Shown: positions 1 to 9,534, counted from the first letter of the stretch. The stretch: 64,000 nucleotides of DNA from Streptomyces griseiscabiei (GCF_020010925.1 NZ_JAGJBZ010000002.1:3224001-3288000), one strand, 5' to 3'. Translations and numbers: made by a program. The notes: generated by a model not told the origin, from the sequence alone.

Positions 1-1874
1 ACGACGCCCGCCGCGAGCAGCCCGGCTGGACCGCCCCCGGCGCGGACCTCACGGCCACGGCGAAACGCCGCGACGGCACGGCCATGGGCTGGACCGCCGC
101 CGGAATCGCCCCACCACCCAATCTCACCACCGAACTGGTGTGGCGGGCGGCCGAGCCGCTCAGGGTCGTCGACCGGCTCCGCCCGGTCGAGGTCACCCAG
201 CCGCAACCCGGCGTCTGGGTCTTCGACTTCGGGCAGAACTTCGCCGGCTGGCCGCTGCTGAAGCTCGACGGCCCGCTGCCCGCCGGGACCACGGTCAAGC
301 TGCTGCCCGCCGAGTCGCTGAACGCCGACGGCACCGTCCACCAGGCGTCCCTCATGGGCGGCGGCCCCGCCCGCGGCACCGACCTCTTCGCCGCCTACAC
401 CACGTACGGCGACCAGCGGGGCGAGAGCTGGCACCCGCGGTTCCACTACTTCGGCATGCAGTGGCTCCAGGTGACCGGCCTGCCCGAGGGATACGTACCT
501 ACCCGGGACACGGTGACCGGCCTCCAGATCCACGCGGACCTGCCCGCCGCCGGGTCCCTGCACACCTCCGACGACCGGATCAACCGCGTCCACCGCATGG
601 CCCGTTACTCGATCATGAGCAATGTCATGTCGACCTTCACGGACTGCCCCGGCCGGGAGAAGCTCGCCTACCCCGCCGACTACGTCCAGCCCTTCGGCTC
701 CCTGCACCGCGCCTTCGGCTACGCCGCCTATCTGCGCACCATGCAACGCCACCTGGTCGAGGGCCAGTCCAGGGCCGGCGACGACATCGGCAACGTGGCG
801 CTCAAGGCCCCCGTGTACGACTGGGGGTACACCGGCCGGTTCGGCGACGAGATCAACTGGGGCAACGGCATCGTCCTGGTGCCCTGGCTGCTGTACGAGA
901 CATACGGCGACACACAGACGATGAGCCGCGCCTACCCCCGGATGCAGGCCTTCCTGCACTACATCAGGACCCGGAAGGCGGGCACCGGCGCGGACGCCCA
1001 CCTCGTGGACGCGGCCCTCGCCGACTGGATCGCCGGTGAGAACACCTCGGGCCGTATCACCGGTACCTGGGGCTACCACCAGGTCGCCGACCGGATGGCC
1101 CGCATGGCGGCACTCATCGGGCGGGACACCGACGCCGCCGAGTACCGCAACCTCGCGGCCAACATCAAGGACGCGTTCAACGACGCCTTCTACCACACCT
1201 CCCTCGGCCGGTACACCGCCGAGGGCGACCGGGGAACCGCCGGAGCCACCCAGGCCGCGCAGGCGCTCGCGCTCGACGAGGGCCTCGTACCGGACGGCGA
1301 ACGCGCAAGGGTCCTCGACGCGCTGGTGGAACTGGTCCACGCCCACCGCCCGTTCGGGGGCGGTCCGCACTTCAGCGGTGGCACCATCGGCCTCGCCCCC
1401 ATCGTGCGCGCCCTGCACGAGGGCGGCCACGACGACCTCCTGTGGGACGTCCTCCAGGAGGACACCCGCCCCGGATACGGTCACTTCATGGCACCCACCA
1501 CCGCCAACCCCCGGGGTCTGACGACCGTTCCGGAGGACTGGGAGATCGGCAGCTCCAAGAACCACATGATCCTGCTGCAGATCGAGGAGTGGTTCCACGG
1601 CGGTGTCGTCGGCATCCGCCAGGCGCGCGGCAAGGCCGGCTACCGCGAACTGGTCGTCGACCCCCGCCCGGTCGGCGACCTCACCCACGCCGAAGGCGGC
1701 TACCGCACCCCGTACGGAGTGGTGTCCGCCCGGTGGACCCGCCGCGACGGCAGGTTCCGGCTCGACGTGGAACTCCCGCCCAACACCACGGCGGAGATCC
1801 GGCTGCCCTCCGGCGACGGTGCCCGCCGGGTCGTCGGCTCGGGGCGCCACACGTTCACCTGCCGTGTCGCGTGA
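1..1874 (+). CDS. alpha-L-rhamnosidase, GH78 family (5' end outside window)
   Basis: The reading frame is open from base 3, so the start lies upstream of the window; about 623 residues are visible. Family knowledge: GH78 enzymes hydrolyse terminal alpha-L-rhamnose from glycosides. Seen: a beta-sandwich region with FDFGQNFAGWP, then the (alpha/alpha)6 catalytic domain with TFTDCPGREKLAYPAD, which corresponds to the DCPxRDERLGWTGD acid-residue motif of the neighbouring paralogue but is divergent, and a C-terminal beta domain ending in PPNTTAEIRLPSG. The gene is 75 bases upstream of a second GH78 gene on the same strand, so the two are probably cotranscribed for rhamnoside use. No signal peptide can be judged. 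The family call is firm; substrate is unknown. Confidence 0.88.
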   Translation, partial: DARREQPGWTAPGADLTATAKRRDGTAMGWTAAGIAPPPNLTTELVWRAAEPLRVVDRLRPVEVTQPQPGVWVFDFGQNFAGWPLLKLDGPLPAGTTVKLLPAESLNADGTVHQASLMGGGPARGTDLFAAYTTYGDQRGESWHPRFHYFGMQWLQVTGLPEGYVPTRDTVTGLQIHADLPAAGSLHTSDDRINRVHRMARYSIMSNVMSTFTDCPGREKLAYPADYVQPFGSLHRAFGYAAYLRTMQRHLVEGQSRAGDDIGNVALKAPVYDWGYTGRFGDEINWGNGIVLVPWLLYETYGDTQTMSRAYPRMQAFLHYIRTRKAGTGADAHLVDAALADWIAGENTSGRITGTWGYHQVADRMARMAALIGRDTDAAEYRNLAANIKDAFNDAFYHTSLGRYTAEGDRGTAGATQAAQALALDEGLVPDGERARVLDALVELVHAHRPFGGGPHFSGGTIGLAPIVRALHEGGHDDLLWDVLQEDTRPGYGHFMAPTTANPRGLTTVPEDWEIGSSKNHMILLQIEEWFHGGVVGIRQARGKAGYRELVVDPRPVGDLTHAEGGYRTPYGVVSARWTRRDGRFRLDVELPPNTTAEIRLPSGDGARRVVGSGRHTFTCRVA

Positions 1875-1909
1875 CCTGACCCGACCTGACCTGACCCGAC
1901 CTCCCGACC
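1873..1909. repeat. short CCTGA/CCCGA pentamer repeats
   Basis: The junction between the two rhamnosidase genes is built of alternating CCTGA and CCCGA pentamers that begin at the stop codon of the first gene. It looks like slippage-type simple sequence. No function can be assigned. Confidence 0.5.
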
Positions 1910-1949
1910 GGCAAGAGATCCCAAGGGCCCCTCGAAAGGAGCCAGCGCC

Positions 1950-4900
1950 ATGGCAAGCGGAACGAGTGCGGCGGCGGAACCGTCCCGCCGCCCGCACGGC
2001 AGCCCCGTCCTCGGGCTGACGGTGGAACACCGCACCGATCCCCTCGGTGTGGACGCAGACCGCCCCCGCTTCGGCTGGCGCACGGAGTCCGCCACCCGGG
2101 GCCGGCGGCAGGGGGAGTACCGGATCCTCGTCGCCACGTCCCCGGACAGGCTGACCGCCGACCGCGCCGACGTCTGGGACAGCGGGCCCGTCCGGTCCTC
2201 GAACTCGGTCGCGGTTCCCTACGCGGGCGAACCGCTGCGCCCCTCGACCCGCTACCACTGGACCGTCGCCGTCCGGGACACCGAGGGCCGCCCGACGGGT
2301 ACCGCAGCCCCCTCCTCCTTCGAGACCGGCCTGCTGAGCACCGACGGTGTCACCGGCTGGGACGGCGCCCAGTGGATCGGCATGCGGGGAAAGACCCCCG
2401 GCTCGCCGGGCGCACCGATGCTGCGCACCGAGACACCGCTGCGGGGCCCGGTCCGCGAGGCCCGGCTGTACGTCTCCGCCCTCGGCGTCTACGACGTGTA
2501 CGTCAGCGGCCACCGGGTGACCGTCGAACAGGACGGCGCCCCCACGGTCGAACTCCTGCCGCCGGGCTGGACCAACTACGACACACGCGTCGACTACCTC
2601 ACCTATGACGTCACCCGCCTCGTCGCCCGCGAACCGGTCGTCACCCTCGCCGCCGTGCTCGGCAACGGCTGGTACAACGGCCGTGTCTCCGAGGGCAGCA
2701 CCTATTACACGAAGGACGGCAACGAGCTCGCCCTCAAGGCGAAGCTGCTGATCCGCTACGCGGACGGCACCGCACAGTCCCTCGTGACCGGCACGGACGG
2801 CGGCTGGAAGGCCACCGACACCGGCCCCTACCGGTCCGACGACCTCTACGACGGCCAGACGTACGACGCCCGCCGGGAGCTACCGAACTGGACCGCGCAC
2901 GGCTTCGACGACACCGCCTGGTCGGACGTGACACGCGTCGCCTTCGAGGACCGGTACCCGGACGTGCGGCTGACCGCCTACCCCGGCGAGAGCGCGCGCT
3001 TCGTCGACCGCTGGGACCTGAGGCCGCGGTCCGTCACCGTCGTCACCGGGGTGACCGGACAGGAGGACAGCCCCCACGGCAGGGGACGCGTCGTCGTGGA
3101 CCCGGCCCGCACGGTGACCGACCCCGCGAAAGCGGCCACCGCCCCGGTCACCCTCGGCAGCGGCGAGACCGCCGTCTACGACCTCGGCCAGAACATGGTC
3201 GGTGTCGCCCGCTGCACCGTGCGCGGACCGGCCGGTGCCCGGGTCGAGTTCAGGTTCGCCGAGATGCTCAACGACGACAGCGCCGGCGCGGACGGCCCCG
3301 AGGGCTCCGTCTACCGGGCCAACCTCCGCAGCGCCGAGGCCACCAGCACCTACATCCTCAAGGGCGACCCGCAGGGCGAGACCCATCAGGACACGCTGAC
3401 CTTCTACGGCTTCCGCCATGTCTCCGTCACCACCTCGCGGACCGTCACCCTCACCGGGCTGACGGGCAAGGTCGCCACCTCCGCCGTCCGCGAGACCGGG
3501 ACCTTCACCACGAACGATCCCGACGTCAACCAGCTGGCGAGCAACATCCGCTGGGGCCAGCGCGGCAACTACCTCTGGGTGCCCACCGACTGCCCGCAGC
3601 GCGACGAACGGCTCGGCTGGACCGGCGACACCCAGGTCTTCGCCACCACCGGCCTCTACAACGCGGACGCCGCCGTCTTCCTCGGCCACTTCCAGGACAC
3701 CGTCGTCGACTCCCAGACCGTCTACGGCGCGGACAAGGCCCAGTACACCGGCGTCGCCCCCGGCGGACGCTACAACTTCCCCGGCGGCGGAAGCGGTTGG
3801 GCCGACTGCGGTGTCGTGCTGCCCTGGACGCTCTGGCAGATGACCGGAGACACGACCGTCGTCGAACGCAACTGGCCGTCGATGACCCGCTACCTGGACT
3901 GGATCCGACGACAGACCGGCGACACCTACGCCGGACAGGGCTCGCTCACCGGCGACTGGCTCGCCCCGCAGCAGACCAGCGCCCAGTTGATGAGCGACGT
4001 CTACTACGGCTACTCCGCCCGGCTGATGGCGAGCATGGCCCGGGGGACCGGCCGGACGGCGGAGGCCGAGGAGTACGAGCGGCTCTTCGGGCACATCAAA
4101 CGGGCGTTCATCGCCAAGTACCTGAGCACCGACGGCGGCCGGATCACCGTCAGGTCCGGCCTGGGCGAGGCCTCCCCGATCGAACCCGGCTCCGATCCCG
4201 ACCAGAGGACGGAGGACAACACCCAGACCGCGCTGTTGTGGGTCCTCAAGCTCGGTTTCTACGAGACGCAGGCCCAACGCCGGGCCCTCGTCGGCCACTT
4301 GGCGGACAACATCGGCAACGACGCGGCCCACAGGGCGGCGCACCCGGACAGTGTCCGTGTCCGCCACGCCGAGAACACGCTGTCCGTCGGATTCCTCGGC
4401 GTCAACGTCCTCGCCCCCATCCTCACCGACGAGGGACGCGCGGACCTGGCGTACCGGCTCCTGTACCAGGACGCGCTCCCGTCCTGGCTGTTCTCGGTGC
4501 GGAACGGCGCCACCACGGTCTGGGAACGCTGGAACTCCTACTCCGAGGGCGCCGGCTTCGGCCCGGTCGGCATGAACTCCTTCAACCACTACGCCTACGG
4601 CGCGATCATGGAGTGGATGTACGCCTACATGGCCGGCATCGCCCCCGACCCGGCCGGCCCCGGCTTCCAGCGCTTCCTCCTGCGGCCCCACCTCGATCCC
4701 ACGGGCCGGATCACCCGGGTCTCGGGCACCTACGTCTCGCCGTACGGCGAGATCCGCAGCGCATGGGAGACCGACTCCGGGGGCCGCACCCTGGCGTACG
4801 AGGCGGTCGTGCCGGCGAACAGCGAGGCCACCCTGCGGCTGCCGGCGGCCTCGGCAGACGCCGTACGGGAGGGACGCACCCCGTTGGCGCGGGTGGACGG

Positions 4901-4985
4901 GGTGCGGTTCCTCGGCCACGCCGACGGGGTGGCCTCGTACCGCCTTCCCTCGGGCCGCTACCGGCTCACGGCGGACCTGCGCTGA
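1950..4985 (+). CDS. alpha-L-rhamnosidase, GH78 family, full length
   Basis: 1011 residues, normal for a complete GH78 enzyme. The ATG has GAAAGGAG eight bases upstream. Seen: an N-terminal beta domain (about 25-130, with RPRFGWRTES), a carbohydrate-binding-like domain around 150-320, and the catalytic (alpha/alpha)6 barrel (about 530-900) with DCPQRDERLGWTGD, which carries the acidic residues used by the family, and GGSGWADCGVVLPW. A beta domain follows. No signal peptide or membrane segment is visible, so it is probably cytoplasmic and acts on imported rhamnosides. It sits 3' of another GH78 gene and is followed by a strong hairpin before the convergent NlpC/P60 gene. This is probably catabolic and not part of the biosynthetic cluster. 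Confidence 0.93.
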   Translation: MASGTSAAAEPSRRPHGSPVLGLTVEHRTDPLGVDADRPRFGWRTESATRGRRQGEYRILVATSPDRLTADRADVWDSGPVRSSNSVAVPYAGEPLRPSTRYHWTVAVRDTEGRPTGTAAPSSFETGLLSTDGVTGWDGAQWIGMRGKTPGSPGAPMLRTETPLRGPVREARLYVSALGVYDVYVSGHRVTVEQDGAPTVELLPPGWTNYDTRVDYLTYDVTRLVAREPVVTLAAVLGNGWYNGRVSEGSTYYTKDGNELALKAKLLIRYADGTAQSLVTGTDGGWKATDTGPYRSDDLYDGQTYDARRELPNWTAHGFDDTAWSDVTRVAFEDRYPDVRLTAYPGESARFVDRWDLRPRSVTVVTGVTGQEDSPHGRGRVVVDPARTVTDPAKAATAPVTLGSGETAVYDLGQNMVGVARCTVRGPAGARVEFRFAEMLNDDSAGADGPEGSVYRANLRSAEATSTYILKGDPQGETHQDTLTFYGFRHVSVTTSRTVTLTGLTGKVATSAVRETGTFTTNDPDVNQLASNIRWGQRGNYLWVPTDCPQRDERLGWTGDTQVFATTGLYNADAAVFLGHFQDTVVDSQTVYGADKAQYTGVAPGGRYNFPGGGSGWADCGVVLPWTLWQMTGDTTVVERNWPSMTRYLDWIRRQTGDTYAGQGSLTGDWLAPQQTSAQLMSDVYYGYSARLMASMARGTGRTAEAEEYERLFGHIKRAFIAKYLSTDGGRITVRSGLGEASPIEPGSDPDQRTEDNTQTALLWVLKLGFYETQAQRRALVGHLADNIGNDAAHRAAHPDSVRVRHAENTLSVGFLGVNVLAPILTDEGRADLAYRLLYQDALPSWLFSVRNGATTVWERWNSYSEGAGFGPVGMNSFNHYAYGAIMEWMYAYMAGIAPDPAGPGFQRFLLRPHLDPTGRITRVSGTYVSPYGEIRSAWETDSGGRTLAYEAVVPANSEATLRLPAASADAVREGRTPLARVDGVRFLGHADGVASYRLPSGRYRLTADLR

Positions 4986-5003
4986 CTGCGGACGGCCGAG
5001 CGC

Positions 5004-5033
5004 GCGCGGGGCGGCGAGGACGCCGCCCCGCGC
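5004..5033. terminator. 13-bp perfect hairpin, bidirectional terminator
   Basis: A perfect 13-bp inverted repeat (GCGCGGGGCGGCG, loop AGGA) lies between the convergent rhamnosidase and NlpC/P60 genes. It has no U-tract, which is usual for Streptomyces terminators, and it could serve both directions. Confidence 0.75.
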
Positions 5034-5045
5034 ACGGCGGATGGG

Positions 5046-6407
5046 TCAGAACCAGTCCGTGCAGGCGATCGTGCCGCCCTTGCCGTTGGTGCCGCAGGCG
5101 CGCATCACCAGTCCGTTGTCGTTCCACTGGCTGGTGTAGGCGTCGGTGCCGGAGGTGATCTTCGCGTAGCCGAGCATGGGGTCCCAGGTCTTCCCGCCGT
5201 CGGCGCTGCGGTCGACCCAGATCTCGTCGCCGATCGTGCCGCCGATGATGCGGCCCCAGGCGCACGCGGTCGTGCTGTTGTAGCGCAGTTCGACGGTACG
5301 ACCCCATACGATGGTCGACTTGGCCGTCCAGGCGCCCGAGCCGTTCGGTTCGGTGCCGTCACCGCACGAGGTGTTGGAGTCGGCGCCGGCCAGGGTGCCG
5401 CCGATACGGGAGTACTCCCCGCAGGACGGCACTCCGGGCATGATCGCCGGTCCTTGGAGGAACAGGTTGCTGACCCAGCTGCGATAGTCCGGCAGATACG
5501 TCCAGACGTTGTTGACCATGCCGTTGTACGTGGCCCGCTCGCCGACCCGCTGGCACAGGCCCCGCACGGCGACCGAGATGCCGTTGCGCAGCTGCCAGTT
5601 GATCGCGCTGCCCGTGTGGGAGTCCGCGCGCAGGTTCGGCTGCCCCCAGGTCTTCAGTTCCTTGCCGTGCCCGTCGTACTCCCAGACCGGGAACACCCCG
5701 TCGGCCAGCGGCCGCAACGCGCCCCGGTAGCGGTCCCACTTGTCGTTCCCGATCCGGATCGGGTATCCGGATTCGGGTGCCTCGATGTACTTGCCGTCGC
5801 CGAGGTAGAGCGCCACGTGGGTGAGGTTGGCGCCGAAGTAGAGGATGTCACCGGGCAGCAGGGGTGCCTCGCCCTGTTCCTTGGTGAACCGGGTGTGCGC
5901 GTAGCCCGGGTTCTGCCAGGTCGACTGGGTCGTGCGCTCGCTGATGAGGTCCTGGCGGGTCGCCTTGTACCAGGCCCAGCGGACCAGGCCGATGCAGTCG
6001 AAGCTCCAGTACTCGGTGTCGTGCTGGGCCATCGGGTCGAGGGAGGGGATGCCCTGGCTCGGTCCGGGGAGGCCCTCCGCGTGGCCGCCGCCCCATGCGT
6101 AGATCTTGCCGAGGTAGCGGCAGGCGGTCTCCACCGCGTCCACGGCGGCGATGCTCCCGCCCGCCTTCAGCGGCGCGCAGGTGTCGGTGGCGGCGGCCGG
6201 CGCGGCGGTACGGACCGCGGCGGTCTTCGCGGTCGCGGTGGTCGCCTGGGCCGCGGTGGCGGTGGCGGTGGTGGCCTGGGCCGCGGTGGCGGTCGTGGTG
6301 GGCAGGCCCAGACAGGCCGTCGTGACGGCGGCGGTCAGCAGCAGCCGCAGCGGGCGGAAGCGGCGGCGCCGTGCTGGGCCGTCGTCACCAGGCGTGGTTC
6401 TTCGCAT
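5046..6407 (-). CDS. secreted NlpC/P60 hydrolase with C-terminal DUF2690
   Basis: 453 residues. Seen: a basic N-terminus (MRRTTPGDDGPARRRR), a hydrophobic stretch (LLLTAAVTTACLGLP) typical of a signal peptide, a low-complexity Ala/Thr linker partly made of a duplicated 30-bp unit, then an NlpC/P60 domain (about 75-235) with catalytic Cys in SFDCIGLVRWAW and His in LTHVALYLGDG. The C-terminal part (about 330-453) has the Cys-rich VELRYN...ACAWGRI pattern of DUF2690. Family knowledge: NlpC/P60 proteins cleave cell-wall peptide bonds (gamma-D-Glu-diaminopimelate type). The secreted wall-hydrolase role is inferred; the function of the DUF2690 half is unknown, perhaps target binding. It is transcribed divergently from the secreted protease gene. 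Confidence 0.82.
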   Translation of the reverse strand: MRRTTPGDDGPARRRRFRPLRLLLTAAVTTACLGLPTTTATAAQATTATATAAQATTATAKTAAVRTAAPAAATDTCAPLKAGGSIAAVDAVETACRYLGKIYAWGGGHAEGLPGPSQGIPSLDPMAQHDTEYWSFDCIGLVRWAWYKATRQDLISERTTQSTWQNPGYAHTRFTKEQGEAPLLPGDILYFGANLTHVALYLGDGKYIEAPESGYPIRIGNDKWDRYRGALRPLADGVFPVWEYDGHGKELKTWGQPNLRADSHTGSAINWQLRNGISVAVRGLCQRVGERATYNGMVNNVWTYLPDYRSWVSNLFLQGPAIMPGVPSCGEYSRIGGTLAGADSNTSCGDGTEPNGSGAWTAKSTIVWGRTVELRYNSTTACAWGRIIGGTIGDEIWVDRSADGGKTWDPMLGYAKITSGTDAYTSQWNDNGLVMRACGTNGKGGTIACTDWF

Positions 6408-6699
6408 GTCGGTCGTTCCCCGGTTCTCTCAAGTCTTGTTCGCGGGCGTGCTCACCGGCGTCCCGAACCCTGCGGCAGTGGGCCGCGAGACGTCCACACC
6501 AGCACGGTTGCCCGCTGGGACGGGCAACGGGAAACCCCTGGGAAACCCCTCGATGGGGTCGCCTCCCCACGGAGTGCGGGGCACGGGCCGCTGGGGTGAT
6601 TTCGCGCCCATTATGACGTGTACCTGTCCAAGCGGGCGGTGGGCTGGCACGCTGCGTTGCGCGAGTCCGTCCTCGTCCCCCACCGCTGAAGGAGTACGC
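6408..6699. promoter_or_regulatory. divergent intergenic region, NlpC/P60 gene and protease gene
   Basis: 292 bases without a gene between two divergent genes for secreted proteins, so promoters for both should lie here. The region is slightly less GC-rich around 6600-6625. The only clear structure is the exact 11-bp tandem repeat listed separately. No promoter boxes were assigned with confidence. Confidence 0.5.
6529..6550. repeat. exact tandem 11-bp repeat (GGGAAACCCCT x2)
   Basis: Two perfect head-to-tail copies of GGGAAACCCCT lie in the divergent intergenic region. Direct repeats of one helical turn are a common form of operator, so this is a candidate binding site; nothing else supports that. 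Confidence 0.5.
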
Positions 6700-7674
6700 G
6701 TGAGAGACATACGCCGCTCGTCCCGCCCCCTTCGCAAGCCCCGTCCCGTCGTCGCCGCCCTGCTCGGTGCCGCCGCGCTGCTCGGCGCCGGCGTGTTCGC
6801 CACACCCGCCGGGGCGGCCACCACCGCCGACCCCGCCTCGTTCTGGACCGCCGAGCGGATGCGGCAGGCCGTGCCGTTGGACCTGCCGACCGTGGACCGG
6901 ACCCAGGCGAAGGCCGCACCCGTGGACAAGGGCAGGGCGAAGACCGTCGCCCCGACCGTCCCGGGCGCCCGCAACGACGTCGGGGTGCTGGCCTTCCCCA
7001 ACAGTGGTGGGCCCTGGTCCGGGGGCGGGGCCGTGCTCTCCACGGCGGGACGGGTGTTCTTCACCTACCAGGGACGCACGGCCTCGTGCTCCGGCAACGC
7101 CGTCACCAGCTCCAACAGGAGCACGGTCATCACCGCCGGGCACTGCGTGAAGCTGGAGGGGGCCTGGCACACCAACTGGGTCTTCGTGCCCGGCTACCAC
7201 GACGGCCAGGCCCCGTACGGCAGATGGAGCGCCACCAAGACCCTCTCCACGCCGCAGTGGACCGCGAGCGAGGACATCAACTACGACATCGGCGCGGCCG
7301 TCGTCGCCCCGCTGGACGGCAAGCTGCTCACGGACGTCGTCGGCGGGCAGGGACTCGCCTTCAACACCGGCTACAACCAGGCGATGTACGCCTTCGGCTT
7401 CCCCGCCGCCGCCCCGTACGACGGGGAGAAGTTCATCTACTGCAGCGGCACCACCAACCGTGACTTCCTGCTCTCCAACGACCACGGCATGACCTGCAAC
7501 ATGACCGGCGGCTCCAGCGGCGGCCCCTGGTTCACCCAGTTCAACGAGTCGACGGGCACCGGCCTGCTGTCCTCGGTGAACAGCTTCAAGTACAACTTCC
7601 TGCCCAACCGCATGTACGGCCCGTACTTCGGCACCGACGCGCAGAACCTCTACCAGACCGCGCAGACGTCCTGA
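6700..7674 (+). CDS. secreted trypsin-fold serine protease (S1/V8-like)
   Basis: 324 residues from GTG 6700, which has GAAGGAG five bases upstream; the same frame is open further upstream but without a ribosome binding site. Seen: a basic N-terminus followed by a hydrophobic core (VVAALLGAAALLGAGVF) and a likely cleavage near TPAGAA, a pro-region, then the protease fold with His in ITAGHC, Asp in INYDIGAAVV and Ser in TGGSSGGPW. This is the full catalytic triad in the right order. It is exported and probably degrades extracellular protein. It faces a DinB-like gene across a 19-bp hairpin. The specificity is not predictable from the sequence. Confidence 0.87.
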   Translation: MRDIRRSSRPLRKPRPVVAALLGAAALLGAGVFATPAGAATTADPASFWTAERMRQAVPLDLPTVDRTQAKAAPVDKGRAKTVAPTVPGARNDVGVLAFPNSGGPWSGGGAVLSTAGRVFFTYQGRTASCSGNAVTSSNRSTVITAGHCVKLEGAWHTNWVFVPGYHDGQAPYGRWSATKTLSTPQWTASEDINYDIGAAVVAPLDGKLLTDVVGGQGLAFNTGYNQAMYAFGFPAAAPYDGEKFIYCSGTTNRDFLLSNDHGMTCNMTGGSSGGPWFTQFNESTGTGLLSSVNSFKYNFLPNRMYGPYFGTDAQNLYQTAQTS

Positions 7675-7683
7675 CCGGCAGGG

Positions 7684-7724
7684 CCCGGGTGGCGGCGCCG
7701 TGCGACACGGCGCCGCCACCCGGG
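7684..7724. terminator. 19-bp perfect hairpin, bidirectional terminator
   Basis: A perfect 19-bp stem beginning CCCGGGTGGCGGCGC with a three-base CGA loop lies between the convergent protease and DinB-like genes. Its length and position make it a strong terminator candidate for both. Confidence 0.85.
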
Positions 7725-7726
7725 AC

Positions 7727-8254
7727 TCACGCACCGGTGACGCCGTCGATCCGCTCACGCAGGAGATCCGCGTGGCCGTTGTGGCGCGCGTACTCCTCGA
7801 TCATGTGCACCATGATCCAGCGCAACGAGACCTCCGGATCGCCGACGTGACCCGCCTCGTGGTCGGGCAGACGGCCGGAGTCGTCCAGCGAGGCGTCGGC
7901 GATCAGTTCACGGCCCCGGGCGACCTCCGCCCGCCACACGGCCAGCACCTCGTCCGCCCGCCGGTCCGCGCACAGGGCGAAGCCGTCGGCACCGCTGTCC
8001 GCGAAGACCGGTGGGAGATCCTGGCCGGCGAAGACCCGCCGGAACCAGTTGCGCTCCACCTCGGCCACATGCTGGACGAGGCCCAGCAGCGTCATCGGCG
8101 ACGGTGCCGCCGCGGGCAGCCGTAACCGGTCGTCCTCCAGGCCCGCGCACTTCAGGGCGAGCGTCTCGCGGTGAAAGTCCAGCCAGGCTTCCAGCATGGG
8201 GCGTTCGTCGGCGTGCGCGGGCGGAACGGGCCGTCCGTCGGGTGTCGTGGTCAT
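7727..8254 (-). CDS. DinB-like (DUF664) four-helix protein
   Basis: 175 residues from the ATG at 8254, which is preceded by GAGGGTGAG; the open frame extends further upstream but only with non-coding character. Seen: a DinB/YfiT-type four-helix pattern with [19 protein letters not shown] and a second metal-site-like segment [22 protein letters not shown], both with spaced His residues. Family knowledge: these proteins bind a divalent metal and some are thiol-dependent S-transferases, for example for mycothiol or bacillithiol. The function here is unknown. The gene is divergent from the first KASIII gene and probably marks the last chromosomal gene before the biosynthetic region. Confidence 0.8.
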   Translation of the reverse strand: MTTTPDGRPVPPAHADERPMLEAWLDFHRETLALKCAGLEDDRLRLPAAAPSPMTLLGLVQHVAEVERNWFRRVFAGQDLPPVFADSGADGFALCADRRADEVLAVWRAEVARGRELIADASLDDSGRLPDHEAGHVGDPEVSLRWIMVHMIEEYARHNGHADLLRERIDGVTGA

Positions 8255-8401
8255 GGACTCACCCTCACAGAATCGGCGTGACCGCACGACCGACTTCCGC
8301 GACCGTACGGCCGACGTCGCGGTGCCCGATCGGCGCTCCAGCGATTGTCGAGGCCGCCGCCGCAAGGTGGGACGGTCAGCCCCGAGGGAGGGAGCCCCGC
8401 G

Positions 8402-8434
8402 ATGCAGCTCACCGCCCGGCTCCGGTTCCCGTGA
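8402..8434 (+). promoter_or_regulatory. possible 10-residue leader ORF before the first KASIII gene
   Basis: ATG at 8402 opens a 10-codon frame, [10 protein letters not shown], ending with TGA at 8432. It has a strong binding site (GGGAGGGAG) seven bases upstream, better than that of the KASIII gene itself. The TGA lies 3 bases before the GTG at 8438 and 15 bases before the GTG at 8450, so its translation could feed ribosomes into the KASIII gene. It is small enough to occur by chance. Confidence 0.35.
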
Positions 8435-8449
8435 GAGGTGCACGCGACA

Positions 8450-9448
8450 GTGGCGAACGACTGTGTCGGAATCCTGGCGACCGGCTCCTATCTCCCCAGG
8501 GACGTCATCAGCAACGAGGAACTGGCGCGACGGGTCGGCACCAGCGCCGCATGGATCGAACGCAAGACCCAGATCAGGAACCGGCGTTACGCGGCACCCG
8601 ACGAGGCCGCCTCCGATCTCGCCGTCCGCGCCGCCGAACAGGCCCTCGCGCAGGCCGGCATCACCGCCGACCGGATCGACTGCGTCATCGTCTCCACCTC
8701 CACCGGCGACGCCCCGCTGCCCCCCACCTCCCACCTCGTCCAGCGCGGGCTGAAGGCCCACAACGCCGCGTGCCTCGACCTGAACGTGGTGTGCAGCGGA
8801 TTCGTCTACGGTCTCGCGCTGGCACGCGCCTTCGTCTCCTCCCACCCCGGCAGCCATGTGCTGGTGATCGCGGCGGAGGTCTACTCACGCATCCTCGACT
8901 TCGACGACCGCCGCACGGCCGTGCTGTTCGGTGACGGCGCCGGCGCGGCGGTCGTGGGCCCCGTGCCGTCGCCGTACGGGTTCGTCGCCTTCGACCTGTC
9001 CAGTCACGGGGAGGGACGCAACCTGGTCAGGGTGGAGGGCGGCGGCAGCCGCAGACCCGCCTCGCACCGGACGGTGGACGCGCGGGAGCACTACTTCCGC
9101 ATGGACGGCCGGCAGGTGCGGGACTTCGTGATGACGGAGGTCCCGCCCACACTGGAACGGCTGTCGCGACGCGCGGGCATCCCCTTCGACCGGATCGACC
9201 ACCTGGTGCCGCACCAGGGCAACGGCGCGCTGCTGCACGCCCTGGTGGAGGAGGCGGGGCTGACGCATGTCATGACCCACCGCACCGTGGAGGAGTACGG
9301 CAACGTCGGCAGCGCCTCCATCCCCGTGACGCTCGACGAGGCCAGCCGGGCGGGCCGCCTGCGGGACGGCGATCTGCTGATGGTCAGCGGCTTCGGCGGC
9401 GGCCTCTCCCTGGGCTCCTGCCTGCTGCGCTGGGCGGCGCCCCGGTGA
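8450..9448 (+). CDS. 3-oxoacyl-ACP synthase III (KASIII, FabH-like), active-site intact
   Basis: 332 residues from GTG 8450, with GAGAGG 11 bases upstream; an in-frame GTG at 8438 is possible. The chosen start gives gapless alignment from residue 1 with the two other KASIII genes in the window. Seen: nucleophile Cys115 in NVVCSGF, His in VPHQGN and Asn in GNVGSAS, the complete KASIII triad. Family knowledge: KASIII joins an acyl-CoA to malonyl-ACP, or performs other acyl transfers. It is followed 86 bases later by a dead paralogue, with very similar DNA around the [14 protein letters not shown] segment, so the pair arose by duplication. The role is inferred: starting an alkyl chain, or working as the active half of a heterodimer. 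It is not likely to be the housekeeping FabH. Confidence 0.87.
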   Translation: MANDCVGILATGSYLPRDVISNEELARRVGTSAAWIERKTQIRNRRYAAPDEAASDLAVRAAEQALAQAGITADRIDCVIVSTSTGDAPLPPTSHLVQRGLKAHNAACLDLNVVCSGFVYGLALARAFVSSHPGSHVLVIAAEVYSRILDFDDRRTAVLFGDGAGAAVVGPVPSPYGFVAFDLSSHGEGRNLVRVEGGGSRRPASHRTVDAREHYFRMDGRQVRDFVMTEVPPTLERLSRRAGIPFDRIDHLVPHQGNGALLHALVEEAGLTHVMTHRTVEEYGNVGSASIPVTLDEASRAGRLRDGDLLMVSGFGGGLSLGSCLLRWAAPR

Positions 9449-9534
9449 GGAACACACCGGCCCCCGCCGGGTGACCGGGCGGCGAGCGAGTACGACGACC
9501 GTACGTCCCCCTTCCCCGAAAGGCGTTGCCGACG

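Noticed and set aside
2880..4919. 679-codon minus-strand frame inside the second rhamnosidase gene
   Set aside because: Low-complexity Gly/Val/Arg-rich translation without motifs; the plus strand has a complete GH78 enzyme.
8438..8449. GTG at 8438 as start of the first KASIII
   Set aside because: It is one base after the GAGAG site, while GTG 8450 gives normal spacing and gapless N-terminal alignment with the other two KASIII proteins. It remains possible if the short leader ORF couples translation.
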